This document shows, one piece after another, positions 9,881-22,853 of a stretch of 64,000 nt of DNA (positions are counted from its first letter, which is position 1; each line of letters begins with the position of its first letter). This DNA comes from Mactra quadrangularis. Its lineage: Eukaryota > Mollusca > Bivalvia > Venerida > Mactridae. The position numbers and the translations under genes are program-made. The stretch covers positions 32,216,895 through 32,280,894 of the forward strand of contig CM046311.1 of assembly GCA_025267735.1 (NCBI GenBank), in the 5' to 3' direction. The notes below the pieces were generated by a model. That model searched no databases and was not told the DNA's origin. It worked only from the letters and a program-made list of their open reading frames with translations.

Positions 9881-10537
9881 GTTTACTTATAATGATGTAC
9901 ATCCAACAACTTTCCATCTTTATTTCTTTAAGAAAATTTAATACCTTGTCTATATGGGTAAAAATCTCTTAGTTAATAAAACTAACAAATAGGGCCTAGT
10001 CTTATTCAAAGCTTCCAAGATCAAGATCACTACAACTTAGCTAAATCATTCTCTCAACAAGTTGCTTCAAAGGCAAACTATAACAAAAATTTTGATTGGT
10101 CAGCTATAACTAGGATTTTGATTGGTCTGGAAAAAACTAATCTAACTAAATGTTAATAAGGAATAACAAAGACTGTTATTTGCATGGACCTACTGATTTA
10201 GGATAAATCAAAGTTACATCAGTGGCATTTTTATAGCCAAGACTAAGTTACCTATCCAGATTATTTCCGGTCCAACGTCATAATTGATCAGTCATGCAGT
10301 TAAATCCATCACCTGGAATAGTAGCAGACTTTTCCTCTTGAAAATATTAAAATTTTGACAATATTCCAGAAACAATTAAAACAATTTAATTGATAACAAC
10401 AGGTAGGTTTTAGTGTCAGTTTATATTTTATACTTCACTAACTATATCCAGATTACAGAGGAGGCTGCTGACTATTGTTAAGGGACTTGGGTAGGGCAGC
10501 CATGGTACACTGTATGATTGATTATTGTTAAACCTTA
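9881..10537. other. Intron 3, nothing recognised
   Basis: AT-rich sequence. A donor-like site near 10247 has no open frame behind it. Confidence 0.4.
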
Positions 10538-10712
10538 TTCAATTGTCAGAGGGGCATGCACTAACCCCACTGATTTAAACACTTTATACTTGTTTGATTA
10601 TCCCCCAACATAAATATGAATGCCTATTTTTAATGAACATGAGAACAGAAGTTCTGTAGTGAGTATTTAAATCAGTGGGGTTAATGTGTGTGCCACTAAC
10701 AACACCACAGTT
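10538..10712. mobile_element. Fold-back MITE F6 (about 175 bp)
   Basis: Inverted termini: GGCATGCACTAACCCCACTGATTTAAA on the left pairs with TTTAAATCAGTGGGGTTAATGTGTGTGCC on the right. The outer TTCAATTGTCAG resembles the TTCAACTGTCAG end of the copy at 47720-47872. Confidence 0.75.
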
Positions 10713-11468
10713 CAAAATTCACAGTTCAGTTAACAGTTCAGACATTGCCAATGTCAGTTTGAATTGTTAAGAAGGTGAAAATTAAATTCCCTTTATGCCT
10801 GGACATTGTCGTACTTTCGATCGACAGTAAATAGTGATGTCAGATGGCTCAGGAAGCATTGATGAAAGACAGGTTGCTTATTTATCAAAGTGAACTGTGT
10901 TACAACCAAACCATAGAACCTGAACCACGGTTCATTCCAAACTATCAGGCATGTAAACTGTGGCAGTCTTAGCTTTGATGTCCATTGCAGACTAATTTAA
11001 AACTGGTAGGTAATTTGAACACAAAATATCATTAAAATTTACTTTTCAAAAAAAATGCAAAGGTTGGGCTCAAATATAATTTTGAACTCCAGTTTCAACA
11101 TTTATTGATAGAACTTCAAAACTTAGTTGAGGGCTCAGGGGGATGTACACCCTCCTAACTGAACCATCAAATCAATCTCTTTAATTTCCCCAGACTTTAA
11201 AGTTCAAAACAATATTTTCACGTTCCTGGAACTTTTCCAGATTTTATTTCTCAAAGAAAAACAACAAAAATATCTGAAATATATATATCTGAAAGTATTT
11301 ATCACATATAATATTATTGTAAAAGATTTATTAATATTTTTAAAATGTGTAACCATTATAGAACATAATATTAGTTCTACTGATATGATATCTTGGTGCC
11401 CTTTAATATTGTGAAACCCCAGAATACCGAACACCCTTAGCACCAAAGGGTGGAGTGCATTTTGACAG

Positions 11469-11665
11469 CAGGGCTCGAATTTAAGAAAATAATGGACTTG
11501 CAAATATTTGCGAGTTGGTTTAATTTCAACTCGCAAAAATAGTCACTCGCACCTTTGCTCAAAATTTTGATAACACACATAGTTACTATTCATAAATGCA
11601 ATATAATTACAACACAGTACTATATTTAACTATAGATAGAACAGCTATCTATAGGATATTCTGTT
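11469..11665 (+). mobile_element. Fragment of hAT-like element family 4
   Basis: It starts with CAGGGCTCGAATTT, a hAT-like end, and aligns with the reverse complement of the 52919-53954 element through about 11665. It keeps the uninterrupted site ACATAGTTACTATTCAT where the other copy carries a nested MITE. The right terminus is not found. Confidence 0.7.
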
Positions 11666-11939
11666 TATCCTCACTAGATTGGGTAAACCAAGTACCCTAA
11701 AATAAGATATCCATGGGACCACCCTATTCAAATCAATGTTTATTTGTTTCATGTTATTTTATGGAACATTGACATAATTTAGTCATTCTATCCAGAAAAT
11801 GTCACAGACCTAAAACGGAAACTATGTACGAGGAAGTAAACTATTTGAACCTCATTTGCCAATAGAAGAAAACAGGTCAACTTTTTTCCTTTGCAAATCA
11901 GGAAGCTATCAAGTATCCTGCGATAAAATATTAACTAAA

Positions 11940-12330
11940 CAAATTTAGTAAACATGGCCTAGCTTAATCAAAGTGCCGATAGCGCTGTCAGACATGGGGT
12001 TTTTGTAGAGTATATGACTATATACAACTCGTCGAAGCGTTACAAGGGACCTTTACCTTACATAAACCAGATAAGATATACACGTGCTTCTAATCGTCTG
12101 CTTGTTAACACGTAATGCGGACTATATTAATTGCAGTGGTAATTATCCCTTTATTTTCGCGCGCACAACCTAATGTAATCGCCCGCTTCAACTTTTGATG
12201 AGGATTTGCCACAGTCCACTAAAACCCCATGTAAAAACAGCATCCTCTTATACATTGCATTCCTATAGATTACTGTCAAAGGATCTCCTGACCTTCACGG
12301 TACAGATGACCTTTGTCACACAATTGTGAC
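11940..12330. other. CpG-containing patch left of the 42-bp array
   Basis: Several CpGs within 250 bp (gccgatagcgctg, actcgtcgaagcg, tttcgcgcgcac, tcgcccgc), unlike the surrounding intron. 12265-12320 loosely resembles the head of the MULE-like MITE. No splice-supported ORF was found. It could be an alternative promoter or an old element. Confidence 0.3.
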
Positions 12331-12384
12331 ATCAGCGTTTTAGTCTTAATTTCCTCAAGAGTAGTATGTGACAACATGCAGTAG

Positions 12385-14933
12385 CACAAAAAAGTACCTG
12401 TATGAGACTGGTGATCATTGTTCTCACACCTACAAGTACCTGTATAAGACTAGTGATCATTGTAGCCACACCTACAAGTACCTGTATGAGACTAGTGATC
12501 ACTGAAGCCACGCCTACAAGTACCTGTATGAGACTAGTGATCATAATAACCTAACCAACATGTACCTGTTTGTGACTAGTGATCAGTGTAGCAACATCTA
12601 CAAGTACCTGTATGAGACTAGTGATCATTGTAGCCACACCTACAAGTACCTGTATGAGACTAGTGATCACTGAAGCCACGCCTACAAGTACTTGTTTGAG
12701 ACTAGTGATCATTGCAGCCACATTCTACAAGTACCTGTATGAGACTAGTAATCAATGTAGCCACATTCTACAAGTACCTGTATGAGACTAGTGATCAATG
12801 TAGCCACACCTACAAGTATCTGTATGAGACTGGTGATCATTGTAACCACCCCTACAAGTATCTGTATGAGACTGGTGATCATTGTAGCCACCCCTACAAG
12901 TACCTGTATGAGACTAGTGATCATTGTAGCCACACCTACAAGTATCTGTATGAGACTAGTGATCATAATAACCTAACCAACATGTACCTGTTTGTGACTA
13001 GTGATCAGTGTAGCAACATCTACAAGTACCTGTATGAGACTAGTGATCATTGTAGCCAAACCCACAAGTACCTGTATGAGACTAGTGACCGTTGTAGCCA
13101 CCCCTACAAGTACTTGTATGAGACAAGTGATCATTGTAGCCACACACAAGTACCTGTATGAGACTAGTGATCATTGTAGCCACATACAAGTACCTGTATG
13201 AGACTAGTGATCATTGTAGCCACACACAAGTACCTGTATGAGACTAGTGATCATTGTAGCCACACACAAGTACCTGTATGAGACTAGTGATCATTGTAGC
13301 CACATCTTTAAGTACCTGTATGAGACTAGTGATCATTGTAGCCACATCTTCAAGTACCTGTATGAGACTAGTGATCATTGTAGCCACATCTACAAGTACT
13401 TGTGTGAGACTAGTGATCATTGTAGCCACATTCTACAAGTACCTGTATGAGACTAGTAATCAATGTAGCCACATTCTACAAGTACCTGTATGAGACTAGT
13501 GATCAATGTAGCCACACCTACAAGTATCTGTATGAGACTGGTGATCATTGTAACCACCCCTACAAGTACCTGTATGAGACTAGTAATCAATGTAGCCACA
13601 TTCTACAAGTACCTGTATGAGACAAGTGATCATTGTAACCACCCCTACAAGTACCTGTATGAGACTAGTAATCAATGTAGCCACATTCTACAAGTACCTG
13701 TATGAGACTGGTGATCATTGTAACCACACCTACAAGTACCTGTATGAGACTGGTGATCATTGTAACCACACCTACAAGTACCTGTATGAGACTAGTGATC
13801 ATTGTAGCCACATCTACAAGTACCTGTATGAGACTAGTGATCATTGTAGCCACATCTACAAGTACAAATACCTGTATGAGACTAGTGATCATTGTAGCCA
13901 CATCTACAAGTACCTGTATGAGACTAGTGATCATTGTAGCCACATCTACAAGTACCTGTATGAGACTAGTGATCATTGTAGCCACCCCAACAAGTACCTG
14001 TATGAGACTAGTGATCATTGTAGCCACCCCAACAAGTACCTGTATGAGACAAGTGATCATTGTAGCCACCCCAACAAGTACCTGTATGAGACTAGTGATC
14101 ATTGTAGCCACACCTACAAGTACCTGTATGAGACTAGTGATTATTGTAGCCACCCCAACAAGTACCTGTATGAGACTAGTGATCATTGTAGCCACATCTA
14201 CAAGTACCTGTATGAGACTAGTGATCATTGTAGCCACATCTACAAGTACCTGTATGAGACTAGTGATCATTGTAGCCACATCTACAAGTACCTGTATGAG
14301 ACTAGTGATCATTGTAGCCACATCTACAAGTACCTGTATGAGACTAGTGATCATTGTAGCCACACCCACAAGTACCTGTATACTAGTGATCATTGTAGCC
14401 ACATCTACAAGTACCTGTATGAGACTAGTGATCATTGTAGCCACACCCACAAGTACCTGTATGAGACTAGTGATCATTGTAGCCACATCTACAAGTACCT
14501 GTATGAGACTAGTGATCATTGTAGCCACACCCACAAGTACCTGTATGAGACTAGTGATCATTGTAGCCACACCCACAAGTACCTGTATGAGACTAGTGAT
14601 CACTGTTGCCACATCTACAAGTACCTGTAAGAGACTAGTGATCATTGTAGCCACACCTACAAGTACCTGTATGAGATCATTGTAGCCACATCTACAAGTA
14701 CCTGTAAGAGACTAGTGATCATTGTAGCCACATCTACAAGTACCTGTATGAGACTAGTGATCATTGTAGCCACATTCTACAAGTACCTGTATGAGGCTAG
14801 TGATCAATGTAGCCACACCTACAAGTGCCTAGACTATCTGTATGAGACTAGAGATCATTGTAGCCAAGCCAACAAGTACCTATATGAGACTTGTGATCTT
14901 TGTCAATATCAATGATTGTAGCTACATAAGCTT
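12385..14933. repeat. 42-bp minisatellite array, about 60 units
   Basis: The unit is near CTACAAGTACCTGTATGAGACTAGTGATCATTGTAGCCACAC. Most units are 42 bp, four consecutive units at 13141-13300 are 40 bp, and some are 43 bp (CACATTCTACAAG). Blocks are duplicated: the ATAATAACCTAACCAACATG variant recurs 420 bp later (12545 and 12965), and 12716-12860 recurs near 13427-13567. The right half is the most uniform and both edges decay. Each unit has two dyads, TACAAGTACCTGTA and ACTAGTGATCATT. Frames of up to 337 codons on both strands reflect the multiple-of-three period and are not genes. Confidence 0.95.
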
Positions 14934-15124
14934 AGTGATTAATGACACAGTACATATAAACCAGGCATACATAGATAAAAAAGTACATATAAACAATTTT
15001 CTTACCTAGACTATATTTTCGATGCTTGTGAAAGAACATAATTAATTATATTTTGTTTTCATGTAAACACAATAAATCCAGATGTATGTTATCACTTAGA
15101 AACACTTAACTAGTATAAATCTCA

Positions 15125-15525
15125 TAATTCACTTTGGTGTTTCCTTGGTAAACTAATTATTCACGATATTGTTAACAATGATAATGATTCAGATCAACTA
15201 ACAATTCACTATATGGTTGCCATGTTGACCAAATTTAATTTTATGTTTCTTAATTCACAACACTTTATCCATGTTAAAACCAAAATTTACACATAGCTAA
15301 CAATTTATCAATAATTTCCATATTAACCAAAATTAATTTATATGTCTTAATTCACTTCACTCTGTCCATGTTAGAACCAAAAAATTACAAACTAACCAAT
15401 AATTCACAGAATCATTTTCATGCTGACTGATACTAATTTTTATTTCTTAATTCACAAAACTATTTCCATGCAAATTCAAAAATTACAGATAAACTAATAT
15501 TTCACTAAAAAAAAAATTACTCCAT
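15125..15525. repeat. Degenerate tandem repeat of about 100 bp
   Basis: About four copies, each beginning CTTAATTCAC, followed by (T)CCATGTTA.AACC and AAAATTACA...CTAAC. The copies are old and carry indels. Confidence 0.65.
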
Positions 15526-15943
15526 TTTAACGAAAAGAACATTTGTTTCCATGTTAACGAAAATTTACGTCTTATTTTTCACCTGGTACATATTTCAGCC
15601 CAGTACAAACGCTATCAGTATTATCTTTATCATAAACAATATCCAGTACTGTATTCGTTCACCCTCTCTGACAGTTCAATGTAAAAACATCCATATTACA
15701 TAGTACATTTTGTACATATTCTACAATTTCCAGAGATCTGTACAAGATCAGCCCTGTGGCTCATATAGGTATTAGTTTATATTGTAGTTCCAACTATAAA
15801 ATGTATATGTGATATCATTTCATTGTAAGCTCTTACATTTCTATTTTATCATTTAATTGTTATCTTTAATTGTTTTAACACATGGTTCCACTTTCACTAA
15901 TTCCTATATTATTATTTTAAAATATGATAAATAGAGGATATTC

Positions 15944-16093
15944 GTTGACTTTGGTGTAAGATTCATTTTACTTCACTGAGTGAGCTCAGAAAAACATTTT
16001 CAAGGGTGGCATAGCCACAAGTCAAAAATATAAATTTTCTGAGCTCAAGAGTTGAAATAAAAAGATCTTACAATCTTACACCAAAGTTGACAT
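15944..16093. mobile_element. Fold-back MITE F4 (150 bp)
   Basis: The arms GACTTTGGTGTAAGAT and ATCTTACACCAAAGTTGAC pair, and an inner pair is exact: GAGCTCAGAAAA and TTTTCTGAGCTC. GATATTC flanks both sides (15937-15943 and 16094-16100), a possible 7-bp target duplication. Confidence 0.75.
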
Positions 16094-16702
16094 GATATTC
16101 TGTTTATTTTATGCTTAATCTGTGTTTAGTTAGAGGTATTTCTAACAATTATATATATTGTAATGTGACATCATTTCTTCTCCATGATGACATCATTTAT
16201 CTTCTAAGATGATTTCATATGATGATAAAAATATAAGATTATATTTTCACTACAATGCAAATATAAAAATTCATATTTTCATCATATATTTCCATCAAAT
16301 AACACCACATTCACATTAAAGTATGAAAGAATAAAGGATAGTCCTATGTAAACAATGTCTCATGTTATCCTAAACGATGTCACATATAGTCCAAAGTTAA
16401 GATTTACTAAACACCTATTATCAAAACATTATCTCATAAACTTATTACTGGTAATTAATTAACAAAACTTTTTCCTAATTAAGATCAATGAATGTCAAAT
16501 CACACAAATCATAGAAAAAAAACATATTTATATATGATTCAAAAATCCTGACATTTACATGTATCGATATGATATTTATGATATTTTATATGTAACATAA
16601 TACAACTTATACATTTCTTATTATGTAAATATTATATGATAAATGTTATTACATTCACATTGCATGTTTTATGTTTTACTCCATATTTTTTCTATACTAC
16701 CT

Positions 16703-16990
16703 CAAAAATTTAATCTTGAAATCTGAAAAAATTGCACTAGAAAACTCAAATATATGCACTAGAAATCTCTAAAATGAGCCCATAAAATCTCAAAAATTTG
16801 CACTAGAAATTCCAGAATTTGTGCACAAAATCTCAAAAATTTAATTTTGTAATCTCATTTATTTGCACAAGAAATCTAAAAAATTTGATCATCAAATCTC
16901 AAAAATTAGCACAAGTAGGCCTAATCTAAAAAATGCACACCAGAAATCTCAAACAATAATTGCACTTGAAATCTCAAAAATTTGCACTTC
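16703..16990. repeat. Degenerate 22-bp tandem repeat
   Basis: About a dozen copies of AAATCTCAAAAATTTGCACTAG with substitutions and small indels. It ends next to a single-arm P2 fragment (tgactgttttgcattaagcc, about 16990-17010). Confidence 0.8.
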
Positions 16991-17496
16991 TATGACTGTT
17001 TTGCATTAAGCCTGCAATTTGTTCTTTAGTTATAAATACACTTTATTTTGGTTCAAAGAAAATCCAAAACATTTTAAATATATAAAACCTTTGAAAATTA
17101 TCTTGTAAAACTCACTTCCGTTTTTTTAGATAAAAATCTTATTTTCAAAATCTTAATTTTCCAAAATTGCTTTGATCAAATTTAATCAGCCTCATGAAAA
17201 ACATTTATAACAGTCAAATTAACCAGGTATGTCTATTCATAAACCACTATTCAGCGATCAGTTAAGCTTGTATAAGAAAGCCAAGACCAGGGGCGGTTGA
17301 AGAACTTTTTCTACATGGTGGTCCATAACTTTTGAATTTTTCAAAGGCACTAAAGTAACTGTGTGGCCAACTAAGAAATGATATGGACTTTTTGACAGGT
17401 AAAAAAACTACACAATGAAAATTGAATAACAAATTTTCAAGAGCAGATAATCACAGCATACCAAAATTCCAAGTAATATCTTCACTGAACAACGAA

Positions 17497-17788
17497 ACCA
17501 GGTTGGTAGCACAGTTGACAGTGCCCCTGGATTTCAAATCTAGTGTCCCAACAGGGGTACGGGTTCAAATCCCACGCGGGGAGGTTATACATTTCCAGGA
17601 AAATTTGACAATAAAGTCAATTTACCTCCATTAAAAAGGTAAACACAGAAGTTGTCTACCCTGTGGAAGGGTAGGTGAGGACAGCTTATAGACAATGGTC
17701 CAGGAAAACTAGGTTAGGTGCACTGGATGACGTAAAATAACCTAAAAATTGTGTTGACTGAGCGTCAAACCCAATATAAATAAATTCA
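17497..17788 (+). repeat. SINE-B, full length
   Basis: Head with GGTTGGTAGCACAGTTGACAGTGC and GGTTCAAATCCCACG, the body GGAAGGGTAGGTGAGG...GACAATGGTCCAGGAAAACTAG, and the tail GAGCGTCAAACCCAATATAAATAAATT. It produces a spurious 70-codon ORF. Confidence 0.88.
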
Positions 17789-18056
17789 CCAAAAAACCCT
17801 ATACCCCTTGAAAATTTTCCATGAATCTCTGATACAGATCTGACTAAGTTCCAGGTAAGTTTTGACAGACACACAGAACAGACCAGACATAAAATCAAAA
17901 CATAAATTTATCCAGGTTTTTACTGCCAGAGTCCTTCAAATAATATAAACAACCAACATTTTGTTTACATTGTTTATATTATCTCAATACTTACAAACAT
18001 ATCATAGAAACATGTGAGTCAAATACATCAATATATTATACAGTGACACCTCTCTT

Positions 18057-18150
18057 AGCCCGCCTGGTTAGCTCAGTCAGTAGTGCATAAGTCTACTGAT
18101 CAAGGGGTCGTAGGTTCGAGTCCAGGACGGGCATACTTACGTTGAGCTTG
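18057..18150 (+). repeat. SINE-A head only (tRNA-like)
   Basis: The tRNA-derived 5' part of SINE-A: GCCCGCCTGGTTAGCTCAGTCAGTAG, then GGTTCGAGTCC, then GGACGGGC, which would pair with the 5' GCCCGCC at 6 of 7 positions. It continues into the SINE-specific CATACTT...GAGCTTGGTC before stopping, so it is a SINE fragment and not a tRNA gene. Confidence 0.75.
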
Positions 18151-18396
18151 GTCTTGAAATATGTGAGTCAAATATATACATATGTACAGTTAAACCTCTC
18201 AACAACAACCAATATTAAAAGTTCTCGGGTATAATTGAAATTGCCGGTGTAATAGTCAGTCCCCACCCCCCCCCCCCAATGAAAAAAAACAAACTAGAAA
18301 ACTGCCCACAGGAAACCTAGTGTTTGTATTGTCACAGACCATAAACAGTGGTAATCAACAAGTGAACAAGTAAATAAGACATTTTGAGGATTTTTT

Positions 18397-18652
18397 ATAA
18401 TGGGGTTTACACTGTGTCAACTAACCTAGCACACTAAACCTAGTTTTCCTGGACCCTTGTCTATAACCAGTATTAACCTACCCTTCCATAGGGCTGACAA
18501 CTTCTCCATTAACCTTATTAATGAATGAAAAGTGACATCATTGTCAAATTGTCATGTAACCAACCACCCTGGTGATTTTGAACCCCTACCCCCTTCAGGA
18601 AACTAGATTTTAAAATGCCAGCACAATACCAACTAAGCTACAGACCTGGGTA
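18397..18652 (-). repeat. SINE-B, nearly complete
   Basis: Contains the reversed GGGGTTTACACTGTGTCAAC tail, ACCTAGTTTTCCTGGACCCTTGTCTATAAC, and a decayed head ending GCTACAGACCTGGG. A C-run (about 18265-18277) lies just to its left. Confidence 0.85.
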
Positions 18653-19382
18653 AAATTTTGAGGAAAATTAATCATGGGCAAAGCTGGCTCATTTCAAAAG
18701 CTTTTTTATTAGGAGTTTGACTTCTATGTCAAAACCTTAGATTGATGATAAATTTGGCATTTGCTCAGATTACTACGGATTCTAACTTCATTCATGTGCA
18801 AGCCTAATTTTATCTATCTAAAAACATGATTTCCGTCCAATAACTTTTGGCAGGCACTGTATACAGTTTATTTTAAATCATTTCTATTTCTAGGGTCAAT
18901 GTTTTATATTTTCTAGAATTGTAGATATCTATCTTAGAACACATATTATATCTCACATACTTGTATTACATTACAAAGCATCCGCCCTTATGACCAGAAA
19001 ACAACTTTTTATATTTCTTATCATTTTTATGTGGAAATCATGTTCTGGGTAAATTATAAAATAACATATTTAACATGGTGAGGTGATATGCTTCACATTG
19101 TATAAACTAACCTGTGAAAGAAGCCAATAGGCCTTTTCACAAAAATAATCATAAATCAATTACATTAAGTTTGCAGTCCAAAGGGTAGTAAAAAAAGTAT
19201 TTATGATGTTCAGGATGTATTCAATATTTTTCATGAATCAAGAATATCTGTTATTTGTTGGCTAAAGAAAAGACCATATCATAAATGACTTCTTTTTTGA
19301 CTTACGATGACTTTTATCATAAGAATTTTTGTGACAATGACGTCACAGACAATTAAGCCTAAATTGGCTACACTCTGATACA

Positions 19383-19662
19383 CTTAGGACATGTCAACAC
19401 AATTTAGGTTATTTTATGAAAGTCAGTGCACCTAACCTAGCTTTCCTGGACCCTTGTCTATAACCAGTACTCATCTACCCTTCTTCCACAAAGCTGACAA
19501 CCTCTCAATATCCCTTATTATTTGTGGATAATTGACATACATGTATTTGTTAAATTTTCATGGATGGTTATGACTGCCTTAATCATTCAATAATCCTAAT
19601 TAATAACAGAAAATTGACATATTTTGTTAAAATTTCATGGTAGGGTATAACTGCCTTAAGTA
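19383..19662 (-). repeat. SINE-B with an internal tandem duplication
   Basis: The tail and body are normal. The segment with GATAATTGACATA...TTAAATTTTCATGGATGGTTATGACTGCCTTAA is then repeated about 90 bp later as GAAAATTGACATA...AAATTTCATGGTAGGGTATAACTGCCTTAA. The tRNA-like head is absent. Confidence 0.8.
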
Positions 19663-19671
19663 CAAATTGAC

Positions 19672-19830
19672 TACAGTAAAGTTCCACTATTAGGACCATC
19701 AAAATCATTGGTCTCAATAGCAGAACAGTTGTAATAAAGGGACATTTTCTTCTCAGATTTGTTAATTGTGCCTTTAATTTATGTCATATCCCTATAACTG
19801 TACAGTTTTCTTGCCTACTGTAAATGAATA
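19672..19830 (+). mobile_element. Repeat R1, short copy
   Basis: Begins TACAGTAAAGTTCCACTATTAGGACCATC and contains AATAAAGGGACATTTTCTTCTC. It lacks the X-box end. Confidence 0.5.
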
Positions 19831-20365
19831 AATCATCCTACAGTGTTTTTCCACACTCAAGAGGTTTTTCACAATCTTGGTGCTTGACAAGAAGTTTACA
19901 AAATTACAGTCATAGTTAAAAAATTGTAAATTGTCAAGTAATAAAATTGAATTCTTGAGTAATAAATATGCATGTTCAATTCAAATCAAATAAAAATGAA
20001 ATTAACTTCTGAAGTTTGAAAGCATTAAAAGATATATGTTTATGGCACTTATTGTATTTATTTTTTTGAGTAGTTAAATTGCAAGGGCATGTATTTTTGA
20101 GTAGTAAAGTTTTAAGAGCAGGAAAAACATATAAGGTCAAGTAAACCAAGGAAATTTGCCATGAGTACAAGTATGTGCAGCAAAAGTAAAGCACCCATGA
20201 GAACTTTCACAGGGCATAGGTATAAAAAAGCAAATATATTATATTGAGTCCCATTCTGTTAAATTTAAAAGTATTTTTAAAATTTCAAAGAGATTCACCC
20301 CTCCTATGGACTCCCAGTATATAATTGCTCCATAAAACAGCTATATACCATGCTGCAACATTAAG

Positions 20366-20662
20366 AATCTGCCCAGCTCAGCTCGGCTGGTAGCAAGCAA
20401 GTCTACTGACCGAGGGGTCATGGGTCGTTTCCTGGGCTGTGAACTTTCGTAGAGCTTGGTCATGAAATTATTTCTATGGCTATTCTCCCTCCTACCAATG
20501 ATTTTTGATTATGAAGGGCACTTGTCAGTCACTGACGAAAGTAAGCGCTTAGTAGTTGGTAAACTGAGTTAAAGAGATTTAGCCTTTCCAGGAGGTTGAC
20601 TGACCGCCGTTATTTGACCTATAAAATGTGTTGGTATGGCATTAAAACCTACAAACAAACAG
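20366..20662 (+). repeat. SINE-A, full length
   Basis: Head CAGCTCAGCTCGGCTGGTAGC, then TGGTCATGAAATTATTTC, GTCAGTCACTGACGAAAGTAAGCG, a short deletion after CCAGGAGG, and a tail ending GGCATTAAAACC. A fragment of the SINE-C 3' part lies further right at about 20915-21020. Confidence 0.85.
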
Positions 20663-21019
20663 CAACATTTAGGTACATAGGTACCTCTCTACAACAGCCT
20701 GTGTCAGGACTATGTTAAAGTTAGCGTAATAAAGTGATGAACTTAGAAGCAAGGGTCTTTATTAATTGAAACATGCTTGAGAATGCAAAGGTTGAAGTGA
20801 CTGTTTTTTAGAAGTTGCTATTGTAGGAAGGTTACTTTAATACAGGCATGAAAATGAAGAATTGAGGTGATTGTTGTTGAGAAGTTGCTGTTATAAGGTT
20901 TTGACCTTACTGTTAGGGATCACCCGCCTGTAGATGATTACCATGATTAGGGGTTATTGTACAAAATTGTAATGTTGACTGAACATGTATTATGAAAGCA
21001 GACTTAAACAGCACTTGAT

Positions 21020-21520
21020 TGTTTTAAAAAAACTTTATCTAGCCTTAACATGTATAGAAATAGTGAAATTGTGGTGATTATTGTTGAGAGGTGTCTGTCA
21101 TTTAGAGGTAAAGGGGAGTAACCAATACTGACCCCATAATAGAGGTTATACTGTATTTAAATCATTAAATCTAAAGATGAGATATTTTACAGCTGTTGTG
21201 AGGTATTTTAGGTAACTTAGGTATTTTTTATTTTCATTCTATTACAATAAACTCATAGTTAGTTTTAAAACTGTACCAATTATCTATCCATCAATTAAAC
21301 CAAAACTAATTACCCCAAGATCTACAAAACTGATACAATCTTTGAGCAATATACGATTAGTCAATGATCCTATTCATTCAAAAAACAAAGATGAAATAAA
21401 AACAAATAAATTTAACAAGATTTAATGTAATCCAAAAAAAAAATAATCACAATCCAAAACCACATAAGTTTACCATTTAAAAATAAAATGTGCTCAAATT
21501 ATTGTTATTTCTATAACTAT
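21020..21520. other. Intron 3, nothing recognised
   Basis: AT-rich sequence with only A-rich simple stretches. Confidence 0.4.
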
Positions 21521-21662
21521 TACCATTACTATTAGCATCATTATTATCTTCAATGTTATCATTATTATCCTTATCATCATTATTATTATTATCATCATAA
21601 TCATCGCTATCATCATTATTATTATTTATTATTATTATTACTATATCATTATCATCATCACC
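21520..21662. repeat. ATT/ATC trinucleotide microsatellite
   Basis: About 140 bp of mixed ATT, ATC and CATCATT triplets with interruptions. Unlike the 5-kb array, no LINE-like tail is visible beside it. Confidence 0.9.
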
Positions 21663-21707
21663 TTACAACAATTTAATTCAGATGTTTTCTACAAATTAAA
21701 TGGATAA

Positions 21708-22090
21708 AATACAGTAAAGTTCCATTATTAGGTCACCAATGAAATCCATGGTCCTAATAATGGAATGGTCTTCATACGGAGGCTATTTTTTCTCATACTT
21801 TAAGCATTTTGGACAACTTTAAAATTGGTAAAAAATTGTATGATTTTGCAATAATTTAAAGGTAGTCTAATATAGCCATACATAATTGTATTAGGACTTA
21901 CTGTCACAAATATGTGCAAAAATAAGAAATATGCACTCATTTTTACTTCAAATGGAAGTTCAGAAAAAATGCTGAACAATAATAAAACAAATTGACATAA
22001 CAATGTTCCTTTGTATAGCAGAAAAACTGGAATAATTTATGCTTCAGAAATTCCAGAATTCTGTATTTGGTTGCCATGGTAACATTTTTT
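21708..22090 (+). mobile_element. Repeat R1, longest copy with X-box motif
   Basis: Starts TACAGTAAAGTTCCATTATTAGG, with an inverted GGTCCTAATAATGGAA soon after. It shares GCATTTTGGACAAC...TGATTTTGCAATAAT with 9018-9490 and reaches GTTGCCATGGTAAC at 22070-22083. Confidence 0.6.
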
Positions 22091-22721
22091 GTATAAAGAT
22101 AAAAAGAATAAATTTCTTATTGTTAAGCAAAATTTTGACATAATTAAACATACCATAATATTAGTAATTAAAAAACTTAAAAAGTTTGTTATACTATTAT
22201 AACATGAGTCATATTGTCATGACTTAATAAACCCCTTTAAAAAAGAAAAAAAAGGAAAAAAAGAGGAAAATGCTGTAATTAACTAACAAGACACCGGAAT
22301 TGCAATATTTGACACTTCAAACACTTGAAAACTAACAATTAATTGTTCATAATGTCTTCATTTAATTAGTTTCCCTTTGTTAAAGAGAAAAGTATACATA
22401 CATTCTATCATATCTGGAAATCTAAAAAGTAAACCTAAAATGTCACCCATTAGTATGTAAATTATAGTTTTCAAAATTCGCTTTGAAGTCTCACTTCAAG
22501 TTATTGTTAAGTTTTGTCTAACTATGAATTGTCATAAGTAGGTCTTTCGACATCAACCATTCATTGAATGAATAATCTCAGGGATTTGTGGGGTCTATCA
22601 AGAATATAGGGTTTTTTGCTACATTTTTGTATGCTATATTTATGTGACTAAATATAGTTCAGCCCAATCATGGAGTCAAGCCAGACAACAGTTTATGCAA
22701 AATAGTTCCTATGCATTTTGC

Positions 22722-22853
22722 TCCTAATAGCGCAAAATGGTCGTGTCGTAACTCACTTTTTTAAATTGAGTTAGGATTGTTGTGCACTAAGCCTGGGTCA
22801 TCACAAAACTGATCTAACTAAACAAGGATGTAAACTACTTGTGAACCATCCCA
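22722..22853. mobile_element. Adjacent palindromic mini-MITEs P2 and P3
   Basis: 22722-22795 is a P2 palindrome (TAGCGCAAAATGGTCGTGTCGTAACTCA / TGAGTTAGGATTGTTGTGCACTAAGCC). 22797-22853 is a P3 copy (ATCACAAAACTGATCTAACT...AAACTACTTGTGAACCATCC). They abut with almost no spacer. Confidence 0.65.

Noticed and set aside
10247..10315. Minus-strand exon candidate with donor TAG|GTAACT
   Set aside because: All three frames between the acceptor-like CCAG and this donor contain stops.
13617..14685. Open frames of more than 320 codons on both strands
   Set aside because: They lie wholly in the 42-bp array. The period is a multiple of three, so any stop-free unit stays open. Both strands and two plus frames are open at once, and 40-bp and 43-bp units break the frame elsewhere.
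12385..14933. CRISPR-like array
   Set aside because: Units are contiguous with no unique spacers, and the genome is eukaryotic.
18057..18132. Possible tRNA gene
   Set aside because: It has tRNA-like arms but an A-C mismatch in the acceptor stem and no clear anticodon stem, and it runs directly into SINE-A body sequence. All such heads in the window are SINE parts.
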